The notes under the pieces are model-generated. The model saw nothing but the letters and a program-made list of their open reading frames with translations. It did no database searches and had not been told where the DNA came from. A DNA stretch of 32,518 bases. Origin: a virus. Location: IMG/VR virus record IMGVR_UViG_3300032242_000673, positions 1-32,518 of that record; one strand, 5' to 3'. This document shows, in pieces, positions 29,641-32,518 of this stretch (position 1 is the stretch's first letter; every line of letters begins with the position of its first letter). The translations under genes were made by a program, and so were the position numbers.

Positions 29641-30253
29641 TAACTGCCACAGAGCAAATGATTATATGGTTTGCGCAGGTTGTTGGGATTATGCTTTAAG
29701 CCAACTAGACAAATTTCCTACGCGTTATTACGAACTAGAAACTGAACTGATCCCTAGCGTTAGCGTTAGCAAAGGTGAGCGTATTCAAAGTTCAAGAGAT
29801 GGCTCTCCTATCCCGGTGCGCCTTGAAACTTTACATCTACGATCAGGCGGGATCAGCAGACCACTTATGAAGCACGAAACCCAAATGCGCATCACGCGTA
29901 AAGAAACTCGTATTACCTTTCGCGGTGAAGAAATCAACAAGATCACCAAGACCACCACATATATCAAGACTCACGCTAATTGGGCGTTCTCTGAGTATTC
30001 CGAGATTGACGAATTAACCAAAGACATCATCACCATTGCCCACAAGATTCAATATGTGCTTGGGCATAAGTCCGATGAAATCACGATTGGCAAATGCCCT
30101 ACTGATATTGATGGTGAGAAGTGCAACTCAAGCCTAAAAATTGACCCATCAAAGTTAGACCGCACATCTGAGATCACTTGCCGTAAGTGTGGAACTTCGT
30201 GGGATTCAACCAAGTGGCGTTTGCTTGGCAGGATGTTAGATGAAGTCAATTAG
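29630..30253 (+). CDS. Zinc-finger protein with two separate Cys clusters
   Basis: The 207-residue protein starts at ATG 29630 overlapping the PP-loop stop. In-frame ATG 29582 lies inside the previous gene. The N-terminus has CSNC and CAGC (C3, C6, C15, C18), an intact zinc ribbon. The C-terminus has a second set: C166 (GKCP), C174, C193 and C196 (CRKCG) followed by basic RLLGRML. A helical middle (~90-150, ITRKETRITFRGEEINKI) links them. It looks like a DNA-binding protein. The overlap with the following HTH gene suggests they act together. Confidence 0.7.
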   Translation: MKCSNCHRANDYMVCAGCWDYALSQLDKFPTRYYELETELIPSVSVSKGERIQSSRDGSPIPVRLETLHLRSGGISRPLMKHETQMRITRKETRITFRGEEINKITKTTTYIKTHANWAFSEYSEIDELTKDIITIAHKIQYVLGHKSDEITIGKCPTDIDGEKCNSSLKIDPSKLDRTSEITCRKCGTSWDSTKWRLLGRMLDEVN

Positions 30254-30416
30254 CGTTACTCAGGCTTCCCTGTTGTTTAAGGTTACAACCCGAACTATCT
30301 ACAACTGGATTGAGGCAGATCGCTTACAAAGCAAAAATGATCTATACTCGATAGATGATCTGCAAGATGCCTACGACAAACGGCACAAGCCAAAGCCAAG
30401 GCTTCGCTATCGCTAA
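30240..30416 (+). CDS. Small HTH protein (MerR/excisionase-like)
   Basis: The 58-residue product begins with SVTQASLLFKVTTRTIYNWIEADRLQ, a MerR-type HTH close in form to the N-terminus of the WhiB fusion protein, then a wing with SIDDLQDAYDK and a basic tail (KPKPRLRYR). It overlaps the preceding gene by 14 nt and is followed by a small intergenic stretch. Probably a transcription factor. The target is unknown. Confidence 0.7.
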   Translation: MKSISVTQASLLFKVTTRTIYNWIEADRLQSKNDLYSIDDLQDAYDKRHKPKPRLRYR

Positions 30417-30423
30417 TTTGCAT

Positions 30424-30455
30424 TTGACGGCATTTTCCTGTATCTTCTCTACAAT
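30424..30455 (+). promoter_or_regulatory. Candidate promoter before the methyltransferase operon
   Basis: TTGACG at 30424-30429 and TACAAT at 30450-30455 are near-consensus boxes separated by 20 nt, longer than the usual 17. It lies in the 63-nt gap before the gene at 30480 and would drive the methyltransferase and terminase genes. The spacing keeps confidence moderate. Confidence 0.4.
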
Positions 30456-30479
30456 TGGGTGGCGTGTAACGAGAAAGTT

Positions 30480-30686
30480 ATGATCATTACCATCGAGGAA
30501 GTTACGCTTGCCGACATTGACGAAGCCCTGAGAAACTATCGGGACAAATTAGAAGATCGTTACGGCAATCGCCTGACTTATCAAAAACGCCAAGAATATC
30601 TTGGTAAAGTAGATGATTTATTAGACGCAAGGCTTAAATTAACGGGGGGCAACCGTGAAAGTTCAAATAACAAAACTAACTCTTGA
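30480..30686 (+). CDS. Small acidic-basic helical protein
   Basis: The 68-residue product starts at ATG 30480 (in-frame GTG 30459 is alternative). It is helical and charged throughout (ADIDEALRNYRDKLEDRYGNRLTYQKRQEYLGKVDDLLDARLKL). It overlaps the methyltransferase gene by 32 nt in another frame, and its 3' end carries that gene's GGGGGG-type ribosome site. It resembles small accessory proteins that precede phage terminase or methyltransferase genes, but no family was recognised. Confidence 0.65.
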   Translation: MIITIEEVTLADIDEALRNYRDKLEDRYGNRLTYQKRQEYLGKVDDLLDARLKLTGGNRESSNNKTNS

Positions 30687-31815
30687 TCCAAAGAATGCGC
30701 GTAAACACTCTCAGCGCAACCTTGACGCAATAGCCGCTTCTCTAGTAAGATTTGGTCAGCGCAAGCCTCTAGTGGTTCACCGTGGCGTTGTCTTAGCGGG
30801 CAACGGAACTCTAGAGGCGGCCCGCTCTCTTGGTTGGACAGAGATTGAAGTAGCCGAAGTTCCTGATGATTGGGATATGGATACTGCCAAGGCTTACGCG
30901 CTTGCAGATAATAAAACTGCTGAACTTGCCGAGTGGGATGAAAGTGAACTTGCCAAGCAACTTTTAGAACTTGATGATAAAGGTTGGGATATTCACGAAT
31001 TAGGTTTTGAAATGCCACAGGTTATCGAGGCCGAACCTATTGATGAAAATGATGTGCCGGAAGTACCTGCTGAACCTACAACTAAAGTAGGAGATGTATG
31101 GCAATTAGGCAAGCATCGCCTTGTATGCGGTGATTCAACGGATGTAACCGTAATGGAAAAACTGCTCGGTGATGAAAAAGTAGATTTAGTATGGACAGAC
31201 CCACCTTACGGCGTTTCTTATGTAGGAAAAACTAAAGATGCTCTTACTATTGAAAACGACAGTTTAAATCACGCCGAACTAACAGATTTCTTGCGCGAAG
31301 CATTTAACTCAATCTTTACGGCAACACGCCCCGGTGCTTGTTGGTATGTAGCCGCACCTTCCGGCGATCTTTTTCAATGTTTCTCTATACCCCTTACTGA
31401 ACTGGGCGTATGGAAGCACACTCTTGTATGGGTAAAAGATACCTTTGTTATGGGTCGTGCTGATTATCACTATCGTCACGAATCTATATTTTATGGTTGG
31501 ACACCCGGCGCGGCGCATCAAACACCGCCCGATCGCAAGCAAGATACTATTTGGGAAATCAAACGCCCTAAGGCCAACAAAGAGCATCCAACGATGAAGC
31601 CTGTTGAATTGATAGAACGCGCTATTCAAAACTCAAGCCTTGCCAATCAAATAGTTTTAGACGCTTTTGGTGGCTCAGGCTCAACCCTTATCGCTTGTGA
31701 ACAAACTAAGCGTTTGGCTCGTTTAATAGAATTAGACCCTAAATACTGTGATGTTATTGTGAAGCGTTGGGAAAACCTTACGGGGCAAAAAGCAGAACTT
31801 GTGACCAGTAAGTAA
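30655..31815 (+). CDS. ParB-domain / DNA adenine- or cytosine-N4 methyltransferase fusion
   Basis: The 386-residue protein starts at GTG 30655 after AACGGGGGGC. Residues 1-110 are a ParB-like domain (NARKHSQRNLDAIAASLVRFGQRKPLVV, GVVLAGNGTLEAARSLGW). Residues ~140-386 are a beta-class methyltransferase: TDPPYGV (motif IV), and DAFGGSGSTLIACEQTKR (motif I) with HPTMKPVELIERAI before it and ELDPKYCDVIVKRWE after. The motif order fits N6-adenine or N4-cytosine enzymes. ParB-methyltransferase fusions occur in many phages and protect DNA from restriction or regulate it. No cognate restriction gene is adjacent, so it is probably an orphan enzyme. It ends 7 nt before the terminase small gene. Confidence 0.9.
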   Translation: MKVQITKLTLDPKNARKHSQRNLDAIAASLVRFGQRKPLVVHRGVVLAGNGTLEAARSLGWTEIEVAEVPDDWDMDTAKAYALADNKTAELAEWDESELAKQLLELDDKGWDIHELGFEMPQVIEAEPIDENDVPEVPAEPTTKVGDVWQLGKHRLVCGDSTDVTVMEKLLGDEKVDLVWTDPPYGVSYVGKTKDALTIENDSLNHAELTDFLREAFNSIFTATRPGACWYVAAPSGDLFQCFSIPLTELGVWKHTLVWVKDTFVMGRADYHYRHESIFYGWTPGAAHQTPPDRKQDTIWEIKRPKANKEHPTMKPVELIERAIQNSSLANQIVLDAFGGSGSTLIACEQTKRLARLIELDPKYCDVIVKRWENLTGQKAELVTSK

Positions 31816-31822
31816 TCTATCT

Positions 31823-32440
31823 ATGCCAAATCACAATGCCGCAGTTCCCGCGCCTGAACTCGTTGATAAAGAGGTAAAGGTTCTTGAACTACGCCGGGCG
31901 GGTTTGACTTGGCAACGAATAGCCGAGGAAGTTGGATACGCCGACCACACAGGGGCTTACGCGGCCTACAAACGGGCGATCAAGCGCACGATGCAACAAC
32001 CCGCAGATGAACTACGGGAAGCAGAATTAGATCGTATAGATCGCCTACAACTTGCTTTATGGCCTAAGGCTATGAAAGGCGATAACGCTTCTATCAACAC
32101 CATCGTACGCTTAATGGAAAGGCGCGCTAGACTTCTTGGATTAGATACTCCTATCAAGATTCAACAAGATGTAGTGAACTGGGATGGCAATGAAAGTATT
32201 GATCGAGCAGTCCGAGAACTTGCCGCGCTTCTCACCGCTAACGATGCAATTAGCGCAGGCGAGAGTGCAATGGCAATCGAAGCAAGCGAGATCGAACCAA
32301 CTGCCGCCGGAAACGAATTGGAAGACTTGGCTGATCCTATCGGGGAGAGGTTGGGGCAAGACCCGAACGGGGTCGGAGTGGATAGTGTGGCAAGCCCTGA
32401 ACAACCCGAAGACACGATGGGCAGTAGTAGCGGCAACTAG
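31823..32440 (+). CDS. terS: Terminase small subunit
   Basis: The 205-residue protein opens with a helix-turn-helix (VLELRRAGLTWQRIAEEVGYADHTGAYAAYKRAI, ~17-50) typical of small terminases that recognise packaging sites. A helical middle follows (LDRIDRLQLALWPKAMKGDNASINTIVRLMERRARLLGL), then an acidic, disordered tail. The last 65-85 codons lie in a different frame over the start of the large subunit gene, so the tail composition may be shaped by overprinting. Its position just before the large subunit fits. Confidence 0.85.
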   Translation: MPNHNAAVPAPELVDKEVKVLELRRAGLTWQRIAEEVGYADHTGAYAAYKRAIKRTMQQPADELREAELDRIDRLQLALWPKAMKGDNASINTIVRLMERRARLLGLDTPIKIQQDVVNWDGNESIDRAVRELAALLTANDAISAGESAMAIEASEIEPTAAGNELEDLADPIGERLGQDPNGVGVDSVASPEQPEDTMGSSSGN

Positions 32441-32518
32441 CGCGGATGTTACCGACACTTGCTTTGAAGGCGAATCGGGCATCATTTCAGTTTTAACTCG
32501 TTATGGTCTATACAACGA
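32190..32518 (+). CDS. terL: Terminase large subunit, N-terminal part (cut by window edge)
   Basis: A frame open to the window edge shows the packaging-ATPase N-terminus: QARSNQLPPETNW, then WLILSGRGWGKTRTGSEWI (Walker A GRGWGKT at 32343-32363), and WAVVAATSADVTDTCFEGESG, the adenine-binding/Walker-B approach of P22/lambda-type terminases. Candidate starts are ATG 32190, with GGGATGG just upstream, and ATG 32244 without a clear ribosome site. The frame is +1 to the small subunit frame. About 110 codons of a normally 450-550-codon gene are present. The enzyme pumps DNA into the head through the portal. Confidence 0.85.
   Translation, partial: MKVLIEQSENLPRFSPLTMQLAQARVQWQSKQARSNQLPPETNWKTWLILSGRGWGKTRTGSEWIVWQALNNPKTRWAVVAATSADVTDTCFEGESGIISVLTRYGLYN

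Noticed and set aside
30581-31018. Minus-strand ORF of 145 codons
   Set aside because: It is antisense to the 5' part of the methyltransferase gene, has no ribosome site and shows no recognisable domain; the + strand gene explains the region.
1-32518. CRISPR array, tRNA, integrase or immunity repressor
   Set aside because: No regularly spaced repeats, no cloverleaf in any gene-free gap and no recombinase or repressor-type gene was found; a lytic life style is only suggested, since part of the genome is missing.
1-32518. Window as a complete circular genome
   Set aside because: The right end stops early in the large terminase and the left end starts inside a different gene, so at least about 1 kb is missing even if the ends are neighbours.

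Overview
The window is a 32.5 kb stretch of a tailed dsDNA phage genome with siphovirus organisation. Almost every gene lies on the + strand and is packed end to end, with many 1-4 nt ATGA or TAATG overlaps. A WhiB-type iron-sulfur regulator, a family essentially confined to actinobacteria and their phages, points to an actinobacterial host. The base composition is clearly A+T rich for an actinophage, so my inference is a low-GC host such as the freshwater Nanopelagicales (acI) group. No integrase, immunity repressor or tRNA gene was seen. The window is not a closed genome: the left edge cuts an unidentified gene and the right edge cuts the large terminase about 110 codons in.

Layout. (1) 1-173: tail end of an unidentified gene. 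(2) 166-2352, minus strand: a compact three-gene cassette with a GH130-like beta-propeller glycan enzyme, a TPR-like protein and an FkbM methyltransferase, inserted between packaging and head genes. (3) 2382-12620, head and connector genes plus the tail tube: portal, MuF-like protein with an added ParB-like domain, protease/scaffold fusion with a Cys-rich insert, major capsid protein with an Ig-like insert, connector proteins, tail terminator, tail tube, and a G/GT tail chaperone pair with a complete -1 frameshift signal (CCCTTTA, 6-nt spacer, 10-bp hairpin). (4) 12620-18171: short tape measure, distal tail protein, tail hub, S74 chaperone fibre, then a lysis cluster (membrane proteins flanking a CHAP endolysin) ending in a terminator. 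(5) 18255-19522: a small DNA-binding-like protein and a calcineurin-fold phosphoesterase, closed by a bidirectional terminator shared with a small minus-strand gene.

(6) 19922-24344, replication and recombination: a likely single-strand annealing protein, a PD-(D/E)XK nuclease with four cysteines, an HTH-WhiB fusion regulator, a DUF1376-type replication initiator that carries an iteron plus AT-rich block looking like a replication origin inside the gene, and a RusA-type resolvase. (7) 24475-27270: about thirteen very small genes (zinc ribbons, single-pass membrane peptides, a winged helix, a DUF6378-like protein) ending with an exported lytic-transglycosylase-like protein. (8) 27271-27431: a structured non-coding stretch. 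(9) 27432-31815: a proteasome/HslV-like Ntn hydrolase with T1, D17 and K33 all in register, an HNH endonuclease, SSB, small HTH proteins, a PP-loop sulfur-transfer-type ATPase with a possible Fe-S site, a zinc-finger protein and a ParB-methyltransferase fusion. (10) 31823-32518: terminase small subunit and the start of the large subunit, which overlap out of frame by roughly 200-250 nt.

The parts that most deserve attention are the phage proteasome-like protease and its unusual leader, the PP-loop, HNH and methyltransferase group as a possible DNA-modification module, the origin within the initiator gene, the terminase gene overlap, and the glycan cassette.
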